A stretch of DNA of 64,000 nt from Rhodococcus sp. 1168 (GTDB lineage: Bacteria; Actinomycetota; Actinomycetes; Mycobacteriales; Mycobacteriaceae): assembly GCF_002091955.1 (NCBI RefSeq), contig NZ_MKKY01000091.1, positions 129,001 to 193,000 on the forward strand, written 5' to 3'. The translations under genes and the position numbers were made by a program. A model generated the notes under the pieces. It searched no databases and was not told where the DNA came from. It was given only the letters and a program-made list of their open reading frames with translations. Below are positions 41,503 to 49,591 of the stretch, piece by piece. How positions within the stretch are numbered: position 1 is the first letter of the stretch; every line of letters begins with the position of its first letter.

Positions 41503-42227
41503 TGCCGGCTACCCGACGCGCTATCCGGCGACGGACTTTCCGACTGGGTACTCATGGGAACCAATTGTTCACCGACAGACCCGGCTCGAGCGTCAATGGA
41601 GGTGTTCGGCGTGGCGGGTGTCGGACGTGTGGGAGAAGAAGCCGAACGCGGAGTGAGTGTTGGTGGTGACTGTGTAGGCGAAACACTCTGCGAATCCGGT
41701 GGATCCAAGGGCGCTACCGGCTCGCCTTCCGCTGGAGCCGGCGTCCCGATCACCTGCACGGAACCATCGGGCGCAACGACGAGACGTGCAACATTCCCCG
41801 CGGGCACCATCCCCATCTCAGCGGCACGCCTCGCGAGTTCTGGTGCCGAGTCTGCCAGTTCGACGTCGCGTTGAAGCGAGGCACGTTCCTGAACGAGACC
41901 CTCGTTGTACGCCTTGGCGTCGGACAGGTCATAGGAATCCCCTGCCGAGCGAGTCGTCAGAAGCAGCGTCAGACCGAGCCCGAGGGACAACAGTCCGATG
42001 ATCAGAGCGACGAACGGAATGCGGGCCGTCATCGACGCCCCGGACAGAGAGGAGCGAGCAGCGCCGTGACTGGTAGTCGCTGCGTCCCCGGCGTGTACCG
42101 TGGCTCGCTGCTGACGACGCTCGTAGGCGCGCAGTGCAGCACCGGAGCGTGCAGCACCAGTCTCCGCCGAGGTCCCTCGTGTTCGACGCGCACGCCGAGT
42201 TACTGCCGAACCCGCGGTGATTGTCAT
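41499..42227 (-). CDS. FtsL-like division protein (Rv2164c type)
   Basis: 242 residues: basic disordered N-terminus (about 1-66, RRARRTRG), one TM (about 71-93, [19 protein letters not shown]), then a short coiled-coil segment (about 100-140, [19 protein letters not shown]) and a long Pro/Ser/Thr-rich tail. This is the topology of FtsL and of M. tuberculosis Rv2164c, which sits at the same spot between rsmH and pbpB. The conserved [12 protein letters not shown] element is typical of the family. Overlaps rsmH and pbpB by 4 bp each. Confidence 0.88.
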   Translation of the reverse strand: MTITAGSAVTRRARRTRGTSAETGAARSGAALRAYERRQQRATVHAGDAATTSHGAARSSLSGASMTARIPFVALIIGLLSLGLGLTLLLTTRSAGDSYDLSDAKAYNEGLVQERASLQRDVELADSAPELARRAAEMGMVPAGNVARLVVAPDGSVQVIGTPAPAEGEPVAPLDPPDSQSVSPTQSPPTLTPRSASSPTRPTPATPNTSIDARAGSVGEQLVPMSTQSESPSPDSASGSRQ

Positions 42228-43300
42228 GCCGCTCTCCTTGCGATGCGCTCGGCTGCACGTAGGCGCACAGGCGCCGAACGCGGGTTGTCTTCGATTTCTT
42301 GATCCGAGGCGCGTTCGGCTCCTCGGGTAAGCAGGGCGAACTCAGGACCCATCCCGGGGAGCTCCACCGGAAGGCCCTCCGGGCTGCGAGATTTGACCCG
42401 AGGAGCGAGCTCCTTCTTGACTACTCGATCCTCGAGCGACTGATAGGACATGAAAACCACCCGTCCGCCGATCGAGAGTGCATCCAGACCGGCAGGCACT
42501 GCCTTTTCCAGCGAATCGAGCTCACCGTTCACCTCGATGCGCAGAGCTTGAAAGGTGCGCTTGGCCGGATGCCCGCCCGTGCGGCGCGTCGCTGCCGGAA
42601 TCGACTCGTACAGAAGTTCCACCAGGGCACCGCTCGTGGTGAAGGGCGTGATCGCTCGACGACGAAGGATCGCCGATGCGATACGACCCGCGAACCGCTC
42701 TTCGCCATAGGTGCTGAGCACCCGCGCGATGTCGCCATGACTGTAGGTATTGAGGATGTCCGCGGCGGTAATCCCCACCGTCGAGTCCATCCGCATGTCC
42801 AGAGGCGCGTCTATCGAGTAGGCGAACCCACGGTCGGCCTCGTCCAACTGCATCGACGAAACACCTAGGTCGAACAAAATCGCATGGACCGACTCGTACT
42901 CGGGCAGACCTGCCTCTTCGAGCGCCGCTCCGATTCCGTCGTACGTCGTATGTACGAACGTTGTCCTGTCGGAGAATTCGGATAGGCGCCGACTCGCGAG
43001 ATCGAGAGCAGCCGGATCTCGGTCGAGACCGATCAGACGAACACCGGGATAGGTGCGCAGAAAGTGTTCGGAGTGGCCACCGAGCCCGAGGGTGGCGTCG
43101 ATCATGACGCTGCCTTCTCCACCGGGGCCTACTGCAGTCAGTGCTGGACCCAGCAGTTCGTCGGCTCGGCCCAACCGAACCGGAATATGCTTGGCGCGAG
43201 GGTTATTCGATGCATTGGAGCCCTGCGACGGTCCTACGGTATTTCCAGGGCCGTCAGGAGGGTTGTCCGGTTCAGGCGGCTGAGACTCGCCTTCCACCAT
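42224..43300 (-). CDS. rsmH: 16S rRNA m4C1402 methyltransferase
   Basis: RsmH (MraW) methylates N4 of C1402 in 16S rRNA using SAM. 358 residues: SAM motif [41 protein letters not shown], and a C-terminal [17 protein letters not shown]. It has a Pro/Asp/Gly-rich N-terminal extension of about 40 residues before the family start [11 protein letters not shown], a known variable feature. It stands between mraZ (with a structured RNA in the gap) and the ftsL-like gene. Confidence 0.94.
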   Translation of the reverse strand: MVEGESQPPEPDNPPDGPGNTVGPSQGSNASNNPRAKHIPVRLGRADELLGPALTAVGPGGEGSVMIDATLGLGGHSEHFLRTYPGVRLIGLDRDPAALDLASRRLSEFSDRTTFVHTTYDGIGAALEEAGLPEYESVHAILFDLGVSSMQLDEADRGFAYSIDAPLDMRMDSTVGITAADILNTYSHGDIARVLSTYGEERFAGRIASAILRRRAITPFTTSGALVELLYESIPAATRRTGGHPAKRTFQALRIEVNGELDSLEKAVPAGLDALSIGGRVVFMSYQSLEDRVVKKELAPRVKSRSPEGLPVELPGMGPEFALLTRGAERASDQEIEDNPRSAPVRLRAAERIARRAA

Positions 43301-43380
43301 GATTCCTCCCGGTCTTGCTTAACGCACCTTGTGCTTTGCGAGCGGATCGAAGAGATGAACTGTGTCGAATGCTTCGAGGT

Positions 43381-43470
43381 CCCTGTCCGATAGGGATCCT
43401 GGCGTTGGGGAAGAACGTCAGGATCCTGATCTGTGAAACCTGGCGTCGGGGAAGAACGTCAGGGTTCTGA
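43381..43470 (-). ncRNA. Structured RNA leader of rsmH, fitting the mraW RNA motif
   Basis: Two tandem hairpins lie in the 211-bp mraZ-rsmH gap. Hairpin A (43394-43426): GGATCCTGACG arm, loop TTCTTCCCCAA, CGCCAGGATCC arm. Hairpin B (43437-43466): AACCCTGACG arm, nearly the same loop TTCTTCCCCGA, then CGCCAGGTT. The stem bases differ with pairing kept while the loops match, as in a conserved RNA. A small CCCT-AGGG hairpin follows. Position and lineage fit the published actinobacterial mraW motif found before mraW/rsmH; I cannot run the covariance model. Confidence 0.65.
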
Positions 43471-43504
43471 TCGGGCAGAGGCCTCGCGGCACTCGGCGGT
43501 TATT

Positions 43505-43527
43505 CGGAGGGCTACATAACCCCTCCG
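43505..43527 (-). other. Hairpin across the mraZ stop codon
   Basis: CGGAGGG and CCTCCG arms pair across the mraZ stop codon. There is no T-run, so it is not a clear terminator; it may affect readthrough into the rsmH leader or mRNA stability. Confidence 0.35.
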
Positions 43528-43943
43528 AGGGATTCGTCGAAGGCATCGGAGAAGCTCTGCTCGCTTTCCGCCGAGTAACGAGTCCAGGAATCTTTGTTCC
43601 AGATCTCGATGAACTCGATGGAACCGTTGACGACGACTTCGCGCCCGAGATTTGCGTAGCGCCGATGGTCGGCGCTGATCATGATCCGCCCCTGCCCGTC
43701 GAGCTGTTGCTCGTCGGTGCCGGCACCCAACTGCCTGATATACGCACGTGCAACGGGATTCGACCGCGAGGCTTCGGTGAGCTTGCGAACCCGCTCGGCA
43801 AACTCTTCCGGGGTGTATACAGCGAGGCTGTGATCCTGCCCTTTGCTCACCATCACACCTCCAGAAAGCGCTTCGCGGAACTTCGCAGGCAACGTCAATC
43901 GACCCTTGTCGTCGAGCTTTGGCGTGTAGGTACCGAGGAACAT
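43512..43943 (-). CDS. mraZ: Transcriptional regulator MraZ
   Basis: A small (143 residues) AbrB-like ring-forming DNA-binding protein that represses or tunes the division cluster. Two MraZ domains are seen: [22 protein letters not shown] and [19 protein letters not shown] with the DxKGRxxLP-type motif. ATG has an AGGAGG ribosome site. Its three operator repeats lie 29 bp upstream, so it probably controls itself. Confidence 0.95.
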   Translation of the reverse strand: MFLGTYTPKLDDKGRLTLPAKFREALSGGVMVSKGQDHSLAVYTPEEFAERVRKLTEASRSNPVARAYIRQLGAGTDEQQLDGQGRIMISADHRRYANLGREVVVNGSIEFIEIWNKDSWTRYSAESEQSFSDAFDESLGGVM

Positions 43944-43971
43944 TCGACACCTCCTACCTGAACCCTTCGCT

Positions 43972-44001
43972 CTCCACCACTTTACCCCACTTCCCCCCAC
44001 T
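43972..44001 (-). promoter_or_regulatory. MraZ operator: three 10-bp direct repeats
   Basis: On the minus strand AGTGGGGGGA, AGTGGGGTAA and AGTGGTGGAG follow each other with an exact 10-bp period, 29 bp upstream of mraZ. Known MraZ boxes are three or four direct repeats with a TGGG core and this helical spacing, so the match is strong. TTGTCA (44016-44011), a likely -35, lies just upstream, so binding would block the promoter. Confidence 0.85.
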
Positions 44002-44395
44002 ATCAATCCCTGACAAGGATTCATTTGTAAAACTCCGCACGAAAGTGCAGCTCAAAGCGGCGGAAGGCAGTGGAGAGGATTTGAGCCACCGGCGCGCCTG
44101 GCGCGGATCTGGAATTCCTCTACGTGAGCTCAAACAACGAAACTGCAGTTCAGATCCGCGACCCGAGCACTACAGATCCGCGAACGAGCGGCGGTGGGTG
44201 CAAGTGGGGTTTCACCGGTTCGACTCGCCCGCGAGTCGAAAGCGACGTGGACAGCAAAAAAGCGGCGCCCCACCTTTCGGTGGAACACCGCTTCCGCGTT
44301 CTTCAGCATCGCGCGCTCGACTGCCGCGCGTTCTGTGTCGTCAACCGCTGCGGGCGACGATCGCGTCCATCAGACCGCAATCGCGCGCACAGTTT
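44002..44395. other. Long intergenic region upstream of mraZ
   Basis: The whole gap from the mraZ start to the DUF3040 stop is 452 bp, the longest here. After the mraZ promoter and operator it holds three copies of the 10-mer CAGATCCGCG (44151-44160 and 44173-44182, plus an inverted copy at 44102-44111), a perfect 9-bp-arm palindrome TTCGACTCG-CCCG-CGAGTCGAA (44219-44240), and an intrinsic terminator for the DUF3040 transcript (44255-44293). I find no credible coding frame; 44303-44395 shows nothing. Confidence 0.6.
44255..44293 (-). terminator. Intrinsic terminator downstream of the DUF3040 gene
   Basis: On the minus strand an AGCGG/CCGCT outer stem encloses CCACC-GAAA-GGTGG, with a GNRA tetraloop, and is followed by TTTTTT. 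It lies about 100 bp after the DUF3040 stop and separates that transcript from mraZ. Confidence 0.75.
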
Positions 44396-44836
44396 TTACT
44401 CCTGCTCGAACCGCCGACGGAACCGATCTTCCATGCGCGACGCGAAACCTCCGCCTTTACGGGCAGGCTTGGACTTCTGCCCCGAGCTTCTCGGGCCGGA
44501 TACGGAATTGGATCCGCTCACGCTCGATGCGTCACCGTCGGACGGCGCTGCACCTTTGCGTGATCCGCCGCGAAGAAACAACACGCCTGCCCCGAACATC
44601 AGAACGAAGCCGACGAGGCTTATAACAGGAAAACCGCCGGGCTGGAATGGCAGAAGCAACCCGGCGACCAGAAGAACAAGCCCCAACGCGAACAATGCGG
44701 CCGCCTGAAAACGGCGTTTGCTCGATGCCGTACGCATGCGTCCGCTTCGTACGTGCGAGGCGAATTTGGGATCCTCGGCGTAGAGAGCGCTCTCGATTTG
44801 ATCGAGCATGCGCTGCTCGTGCTCGGAGAGTGGCAC
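44396..44836 (-). CDS. DUF3040 membrane protein (Rv2169c-like)
   Basis: 146 residues. The start is VPLSEHEQRMLDQIESAL, the conserved DUF3040 head (usually ...LSEHEQRLLEQIE...), followed by ALYAEDPKFA. Two TMs (about 45-63 and 67-85) and a basic, Ser-rich tail with RFRRRFEQE follow. I take the GTG because GGGGGAGG sits just upstream. Function is unknown; in mycobacteria it lies at the same position as Rv2169c. It ends with a strong terminator. Confidence 0.85.
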   Translation of the reverse strand: MPLSEHEQRMLDQIESALYAEDPKFASHVRSGRMRTASSKRRFQAAALFALGLVLLVAGLLLPFQPGGFPVISLVGFVLMFGAGVLFLRGGSRKGAAPSDGDASSVSGSNSVSGPRSSGQKSKPARKGGGFASRMEDRFRRRFEQE

Positions 44837-45079
44837 GGTACCTCCCCCTGAACAGAAATTGAAAGTCATTTCGGGTGCGAAACGACGGGAAGCTGACCTT
44901 GGCGGCTACCTACTGTCGATAATACGAGCAGAATCGCCTGCTTACCACCTACTCGCGATATGCATTCCTGAGAATGTCCGAAGTTCCCCTGCACAACGCC
45001 ACAATCGGCAGTCGGAAGTCGCTGATCTGCAGTAGCCGACGCGGGCGCCCGGACGCCGACCGGCGACCGAACGCGACGC

Positions 45080-45529
45080 TCAAGCAGACATCGAGTGCGG
45101 ACGGACCCCAGGCCTGTCGAGTCGTGAATCGGCTCCGATGTACTCCTCCACCACGTGTAGGAATCGACCTACTTCGCGGTAGAACTCGTCGGTGTCGCGC
45201 TCGTCGATCGATCGGGACAAGCCTGCCTGGACGGCCGCCCTGGTCGCTGAAAAGCCGGAAAAGTACTCGGCCCAGGAATCGAGGGAGGGCGCCGCCTTTG
45301 CCATCAGCACCCAGGCGCTTCGCGAGCGCGCTCGCGAAGCGGCGATCGGGGTCGCTTCCAGAACCGATGCCGCACCGCGCAGAGCCGCCATATAGCAGTC
45401 GAGGAACATCTCGGTGGCATCCGCGGCGCCCACCGACCCGGACAGCAGTGCATCCGCTCGACCGAGCAACGCTCTGGCGCGAGGCGATACCGGCGGACGT
45501 GCGTCAGCACGAAGAACTTTGGTAGCCAT
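45080..45529 (-). CDS. SAV_6107-family HEPN-domain protein
   Basis: 149 residues, all-helical: ARALLGRADALLSG, then FLDCYMAALRGAASVL and SAWVLMAKAAPSLDSWAEYF, matching the SAV_6107 HEPN family of actinobacteria. HEPN domains are often RNases with R-x4-6-H; here Arg118-x6-His125 occurs in REVGRFLH, so activity is possible though this subfamily is not shown to be one. The ATG has GGGAGG upstream. It is divergent from a GNAT gene, with a perfect SOS box in the 228-bp gap. Confidence 0.8.
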   Translation of the reverse strand: MATKVLRADARPPVSPRARALLGRADALLSGSVGAADATEMFLDCYMAALRGAASVLEATPIAASRARSRSAWVLMAKAAPSLDSWAEYFSGFSATRAAVQAGLSRSIDERDTDEFYREVGRFLHVVEEYIGADSRLDRPGVRPHSMSA

Positions 45530-45696
45530 TTCTCGAACACCTCCCGTTCGATTCGCCTCACGTTGTCGTCCGATCGGATATTTCGGCTTCGGTGGCACGG
45601 ATTAGGTACTACCGACACGCCCGGACAACGATGAAGCTCTAAGGCCGGAACCCGGCGCGTCTCGCTTCCCTCGAGCTCCTCGCCGGATCGCCGACA

Positions 45697-45712
45697 TCGA
45701 ACATTCGTTCGA
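45697..45712. promoter_or_regulatory. LexA/SOS box between the HEPN and GNAT genes
   Basis: TCGAAC-ATTC-GTTCGA is an exact match to the actinobacterial SOS consensus TCGAAC-N4-GTTCGA, a 16-bp palindrome. It is 9 bp upstream of a TATAAC -10 element (45722-45727) of the GNAT gene, so it covers the -35 region. This geometry should let LexA repress the promoter until DNA damage. Confidence 0.8.
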
Positions 45713-45721
45713 CATATTCAA

Positions 45722-45727
45722 TATAAC
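45722..45727 (+). promoter_or_regulatory. -10 element of the GNAT gene
   Basis: TATAAC, 30 bp before the TTG start, preceded by an AT-rich stretch and the SOS box. The predicted start point leaves a leader of about 24 bp containing AAGGAAAGG. Confidence 0.55.
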
Positions 45728-45757
45728 TGCGCCCACCGACAAGTAGTCAAGGAAAGG

Positions 45758-46351
45758 TTGAGAACAGTCGCTACCGATGCGGAAACGACCCCCTATCTCG
45801 TCGACCTTTCCCCTCAGGAAATTCGTCGCCGCCTCCCCGAAGCTCTGGCCATCTACGTCGAGGCCATGGGCTACCCCCGGGGCACCGAGTACCACCGCGC
45901 ACCCATGTGGATCGAGCATGTGTCGCGGCCAGGCTGGCGGGGCGTCGGAGCCGTGCTCTCCACCCCCGATGCACCCTTGGTCGCCGTGGCGTACGGCTAT
46001 CACGGTGCCCGAAATCAATGGTGGCATCAGCAGGTGCGCGACGGGCTGCGCAAATCCGGGTACACCGACGAGCACATCGACGGAATACTCGACGACTACT
46101 TCGAGTTGACCGAACTGCACGTCACACCGAGTGCCCAGGGTCATGGTCTCGGTCGCGCACTCACTCGCAGACTTCTACAGGATCGACCCGAAAAGAGCGT
46201 GCTTCTGTCCACCCCCGAGGTCGTGCAAGAGGAAAACCGCGCCTGGCGGTTGTACCGCCGGCTCGGATTCGAGGACGTGCTGCGCAACTTCACGTTTTCT
46301 GGCGATCGACGGCCGTTCGCCGTGCTGGGTCACGCACTGCCGTTCGAATGA
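45758..46351 (+). CDS. GNAT-family N-acetyltransferase (Rv2170-like)
   Basis: 197 residues. The GNAT core shows LHVTPSAQGHGLGRALTRRLL (acetyl-CoA pyrophosphate loop QGHGLGR) and ENRAWRLYRRLGF. M. tuberculosis Rv2170, in the same locus, has been reported as a protein-lysine acetyltransferase acting on isocitrate dehydrogenase; whether this one does so is inference. The start is a TTG with an AAGGAAAGG ribosome site. An SOS box overlaps its promoter. Divergent from the HEPN gene. Confidence 0.9.
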   Translation: MRTVATDAETTPYLVDLSPQEIRRRLPEALAIYVEAMGYPRGTEYHRAPMWIEHVSRPGWRGVGAVLSTPDAPLVAVAYGYHGARNQWWHQQVRDGLRKSGYTDEHIDGILDDYFELTELHVTPSAQGHGLGRALTRRLLQDRPEKSVLLSTPEVVQEENRAWRLYRRLGFEDVLRNFTFSGDRRPFAVLGHALPFE

Positions 46352-46360
46352 AGGGCGACC

Positions 46361-46366
46361 TATAGC
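46361..46366 (+). promoter_or_regulatory. -10 element of the crtO-cruF transcript
   Basis: TATAGC lies 9 bp after the GNAT stop and 8 bp before the crtO GTG, so a transcript from it would be leaderless or nearly so. The -35 is poor. Inferred from position; crtO has no clear ribosome site, which supports it. Confidence 0.4.
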
Positions 46367-46374
46367 CTGGACCG

Positions 46375-47985
46375 GTGATCGACGCTGTGGTAGTAGGCTC
46401 CGGCCATAATGCTCTGACCTCGGCTTGCTATCTCGCTGCAGCTGGGCTGTCCGTCGAGGTGCTCGAACGAGACACGATTGCCGGCGGCGCGGTGTCGTCG
46501 GTGGATAGATTCCCCGGACACCGCGTCGACCGAGGGTCGTCTGCGCACATCATGGTGCGTCACACCGGAGTGATCGAAGAACTCGAGCTCGCCGGTTACG
46601 GCCTGAGCTATGCGGAGTGTGATCCCTGGGCTTTTGCGCCCGGCGCTCCGAACTCCTCCGAAGAAGCATTGGTTTTTCATCGCGACCTCGATCGAACATG
46701 CGAGTCGATCGCGCGGTCCTGCGGGAGCGCCGATGCCCTCGCCTATCGGCAGTTCGTTGCGGTATGGGGACCACGAAGCGCGAGGACTATGCGGGCGTTC
46801 TCCTCCCCACCCACCGGCCCGGGCCTGCTTCGCTCCTTCTGGGGTCTCGACGCCCCCGACGGCGGAAGCGCACTGTCTCGTGAATTCCTCACTACCGGCG
46901 ACGCGCTGCTCGATGCGTTGTTCACGAGTGAGCGCCTGAAAGCTGCACTGGCGTGGTTCGGCGCGCAATCCGGACCACCCATGTCCGAGCCCGGCACTGC
47001 CCCCATGGTCGGCTTTGCCGCGTTGATGCACACACTTCCGCCCGGGCGTGCAATCGGCGGAAGTGGCGCACTCACCGAGGCCCTCATTGCTCGGCTGGCG
47101 GCGACGGGCGGGTCGGTTTCTCTCGGCGATGCGGTCGAGGCAGTTTCGCCGAGAGATGGACAGTGGACGACCACAACATCTTCGGGACGATCGGTCCGTA
47201 GCCGAATGGTCATTGCCGGCTGTCACATTCTGACCACTCTCGACCTTCTCGCGGCAGGCGGCCACGATCCTCGGGCGATCGAAGCCTGGCGCCGACACAT
47301 TCGGGTCGGCCCCGGTATCGGCATGGCAGTCCGCCTGGCCACCGACTCACTGCCGCAGTATTCGAGCGCAGCGGCCGATTCCGACGCGACATCGGGTCTC
47401 CAGATGTTGGTTCGCGACCGCGCACATCTGCGTCTGGCCCACGGGTCCGCGTCTGCCGGTGAACTCCCACCGAGGCCTGCAGTACTCGGCATGTCGTTCA
47501 CCGCAATCGATCCAACCGTCGCACCCGCAGGTCAGCATCAGATTTCTTTGTGGTCTCAGTGGCAGCCCCACACCTTGTCCGGAGGACGGCAGTGGCGTGA
47601 GTCGGACCAGGTCCGTGCCGACGATCTCGCCGAGCTCGAGGCGGACCGAATCGTCGCTGAGCTCGAGGCATATGCACCCGGCTTCGGTGCGTCCGTTCTC
47701 GACCGACATGTCCAGTCGCCCGTCGATATCGAACGCGAGCTCGGTTTGATCGGGGGAAACATCATGCACGTCGAGATGTCGCTCGATCAGATGATGATGT
47801 GGCGACCGGTCCCCCAGCTCGCCGGATACCGCGTGCCTGGAGCTCCGGGAATGTATTTGACGGGTGCCTCGACCCACCCGGGTGGCGGAGTGTCCGCGGC
47901 GAGCGGGCGTAGTGCGGCTCGAATCGCCCTGGCCGACGCGCGAGCCGGCAGACTCCGCCGCTGGATCGGAAACCGAAGACGATGA
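46375..47985 (+). CDS. crtO: CrtO-type carotene ketolase (FAD-dependent)
   Basis: 536 residues. The N-terminal FAD fold is VVVGSGHNALTSACYLA, followed by VDRGSSAHIMVRHTGVIEEL. The core PPMSEPGTAPMVGFAALMH and late NIMHVEMSLDQMMMWRP and LTGASTHPGGGVSAASGR closely follow, as I remember it, the CrtO ketolase of R. erythropolis (532 residues). CrtO puts a 4-keto group on a beta-ionone ring, here probably that of a gamma-carotene. It belongs to the CrtI superfamily, but the motifs favour CrtO over a desaturase. The stop overlaps the cruF ATG by 4 bp. Confidence 0.85.
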   Translation: MIDAVVVGSGHNALTSACYLAAAGLSVEVLERDTIAGGAVSSVDRFPGHRVDRGSSAHIMVRHTGVIEELELAGYGLSYAECDPWAFAPGAPNSSEEALVFHRDLDRTCESIARSCGSADALAYRQFVAVWGPRSARTMRAFSSPPTGPGLLRSFWGLDAPDGGSALSREFLTTGDALLDALFTSERLKAALAWFGAQSGPPMSEPGTAPMVGFAALMHTLPPGRAIGGSGALTEALIARLAATGGSVSLGDAVEAVSPRDGQWTTTTSSGRSVRSRMVIAGCHILTTLDLLAAGGHDPRAIEAWRRHIRVGPGIGMAVRLATDSLPQYSSAAADSDATSGLQMLVRDRAHLRLAHGSASAGELPPRPAVLGMSFTAIDPTVAPAGQHQISLWSQWQPHTLSGGRQWRESDQVRADDLAELEADRIVAELEAYAPGFGASVLDRHVQSPVDIERELGLIGGNIMHVEMSLDQMMMWRPVPQLAGYRVPGAPGMYLTGASTHPGGGVSAASGRSAARIALADARAGRLRRWIGNRRR

Positions 47986-48833
47986 ACAGGTTCGTCATGG
48001 CACTCGCGGGTGCCGCAATACTGGCCCAGATTTCGTACCCCCTCACCACCGGGTCGCAACGCGATGTCGTCACCGTCGCCGTCGTCGTCCTCCTCGCGTC
48101 GTCCGCGCTCGTACACGCCGCCTTGTCCCGCGGTGTCGGTTGGGCTCTGATGCTGTTCGCGACTACTGCCGGACTCGGCCTGATCGCCGAAATAGTCGGA
48201 ACCGCAACGGGGTTTCCTTTTGGAAGCTACGGATACGCAGCCGATCGACTCGGCCCCGACATCGTGGGCGTGCCCGCGGTGGTCCCACTGGCGTGGACGG
48301 CAGGGTTCTATCCGATCTGGTGCGCGGTGTCCTATGTGTTGCAACGATCCTCGACCTCCCCGAAGCGTCGACGAATCCACCGCGTCGTGATCACCGCGGT
48401 CGGGATGGTCGGATGGGATCTCTACCTCGACACGCAGATGGTCACCGAAGGGCAGTGGACCTGGACGTCTCCAATCGCCGGACTACCCGGAATCCCCTCG
48501 ATTCCGGTGAGCAACTATCTGGGGTGGTTTGTCACCGCAGCCATCATGGCGCTGATCGTCGATACTCTGGGGCGCAGGTTTCGAGCTGACCGCGCGACGC
48601 TGTCGCCGATTTCCGACACCGCTCCTCTGGTGCTCTTCACCTGGACGTGGCTGGGCTCGGCGCTCGCTCACGCCGCGCTTCTGACCGGACCCGAACTCCG
48701 ATACTCGGCCGTCTACGGATTTTTCGCGATGGGGGTAGTCGGCGTTCCGCTCTTGTGGACTTGGGCGGCGCCAAGATGGGCAACTTCGAGAAAATCGACC
48801 ACTGAACCTCGAGGACGCACGCGGACTCGGTGA
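47982..48833 (+). CDS. cruF: Carotenoid 1',2'-hydratase-like membrane protein (CruF family)
   Basis: 283 residues with about seven membrane segments. The central GFPFGSYGYAADRLGPDIVG and VPAVVPLAWTAGFYPIW match the carotenoid-synthesis membrane family (PF04240) that includes CruF, which hydrates the open end of gamma-carotene to give a 1'-hydroxyl. DLYLDTQM is another conserved element. Coupled to crtO by ATGA overlap. Enzyme role is inferred from family and context; in Rhodococcus, 1'-hydroxy carotenoid glucosides are known products. Confidence 0.8.
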   Translation: MNRFVMALAGAAILAQISYPLTTGSQRDVVTVAVVVLLASSALVHAALSRGVGWALMLFATTAGLGLIAEIVGTATGFPFGSYGYAADRLGPDIVGVPAVVPLAWTAGFYPIWCAVSYVLQRSSTSPKRRRIHRVVITAVGMVGWDLYLDTQMVTEGQWTWTSPIAGLPGIPSIPVSNYLGWFVTAAIMALIVDTLGRRFRADRATLSPISDTAPLVLFTWTWLGSALAHAALLTGPELRYSAVYGFFAMGVVGVPLLWTWAAPRWATSRKSTTEPRGRTRTR

Positions 48834-48879
48834 CGTTCTTTCGGCTCCCTGGCGCAGACCGCGTCGTACGTCTGGCACG

Positions 48880-49581
48880 ATGTCGAACGTGCAGTCGACA
48901 TTCCGTGCAGGTACCCGTAACCGTCGAATTATGTCCGCCCTCGCATTAGCGCTGTTCGTAGCGCCGATGTTGGCCGGTTGCCTTCGGGTGCAGGTGTCGA
49001 TGGGTGTCTCTGCAGACGACCGCGTGTCGGGACAGATCGTGGCCGCGACGATACCGACATCCGATACCGACACCGGCCCGGTGCTCACGCCTCCGTCTTC
49101 GCTCGCGAGCAAGATCCGCGTAGCGGAATACAAGCAGGACGGATATGTCGGCAGCCAAGCACGTTTCAGCGATCTCTCCTTCGGCGACCTTCAAACCCTC
49201 GGTTCCATGTCCGATCAAGCAACGGGGAGCTACCAGCTCGTGATGCAGCGAGCGGGCGACACCGTAACGCTCGAAGGTAAGGCCGATTTGCAGACGGTCC
49301 CCAAGCAGGGCACCGATGTTCAGTTCACCATCGCGTTCCCCGCTCGAATCGGGACGACCAACGGCACTCGTGAAGGGGACAACATCATCACCTGGAAGTT
49401 GCCCGCGGGCGAGGTGACGAGCATGCGAGCCGAGGTCAACTATCCCGATCCCAACACCCGCAGTTTCGCGGGATGGGCCGGCATCGTCGGTGGCGTCACT
49501 GTAGGTATCGCGGCGATCGTCGGAGCCATGGCCTGGGTGACCAGGAACCCTCCGGTGCGCCTCGTCGAGTCGAAGAAGTAG
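48880..49581 (+). CDS. lppM: Lipoprotein LppM (Rv2171-like)
   Basis: 233 residues: signal peptide to the lipobox MLAGC (Cys about 34), a beta-rich domain of about 150 residues (RVSGQIVAATIPTSD, then GSYQLVMQRAGDTVTLEG and NIITWKLPAGEV), and a second C-terminal TM (about 203-222) with a KK tail. This is the LppM layout of M. tuberculosis Rv2171, a surface lipoprotein linked to phagosome effects. The ATG at MSNVQSTF has a weak ribosome site; a later ATG (MSALALAL) would still give the signal peptide. It lies between cruF-like and cruG-like genes. Confidence 0.85.
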   Translation: MSNVQSTFRAGTRNRRIMSALALALFVAPMLAGCLRVQVSMGVSADDRVSGQIVAATIPTSDTDTGPVLTPPSSLASKIRVAEYKQDGYVGSQARFSDLSFGDLQTLGSMSDQATGSYQLVMQRAGDTVTLEGKADLQTVPKQGTDVQFTIAFPARIGTTNGTREGDNIITWKLPAGEVTSMRAEVNYPDPNTRSFAGWAGIVGGVTVGIAAIVGAMAWVTRNPPVRLVESKK

Positions 49582-49591
49582 CGAATCGCTC

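Noticed and set aside
44124..44708. Plus-strand open frame across the mraZ-DUF3040 gap
   Set aside because: It has no ribosome site, runs opposite DUF3040, and its translation is Arg/Ser-rich without family sequence.
46375..47985. Calling this gene a second phytoene desaturase (crtI)
   Set aside because: Its inner motifs (SEPGTAPMVGFAALMH and the late HVEMSLDQMM segment) match the CrtO ketolase better than CrtI, and a separate crtI is present at 53079.
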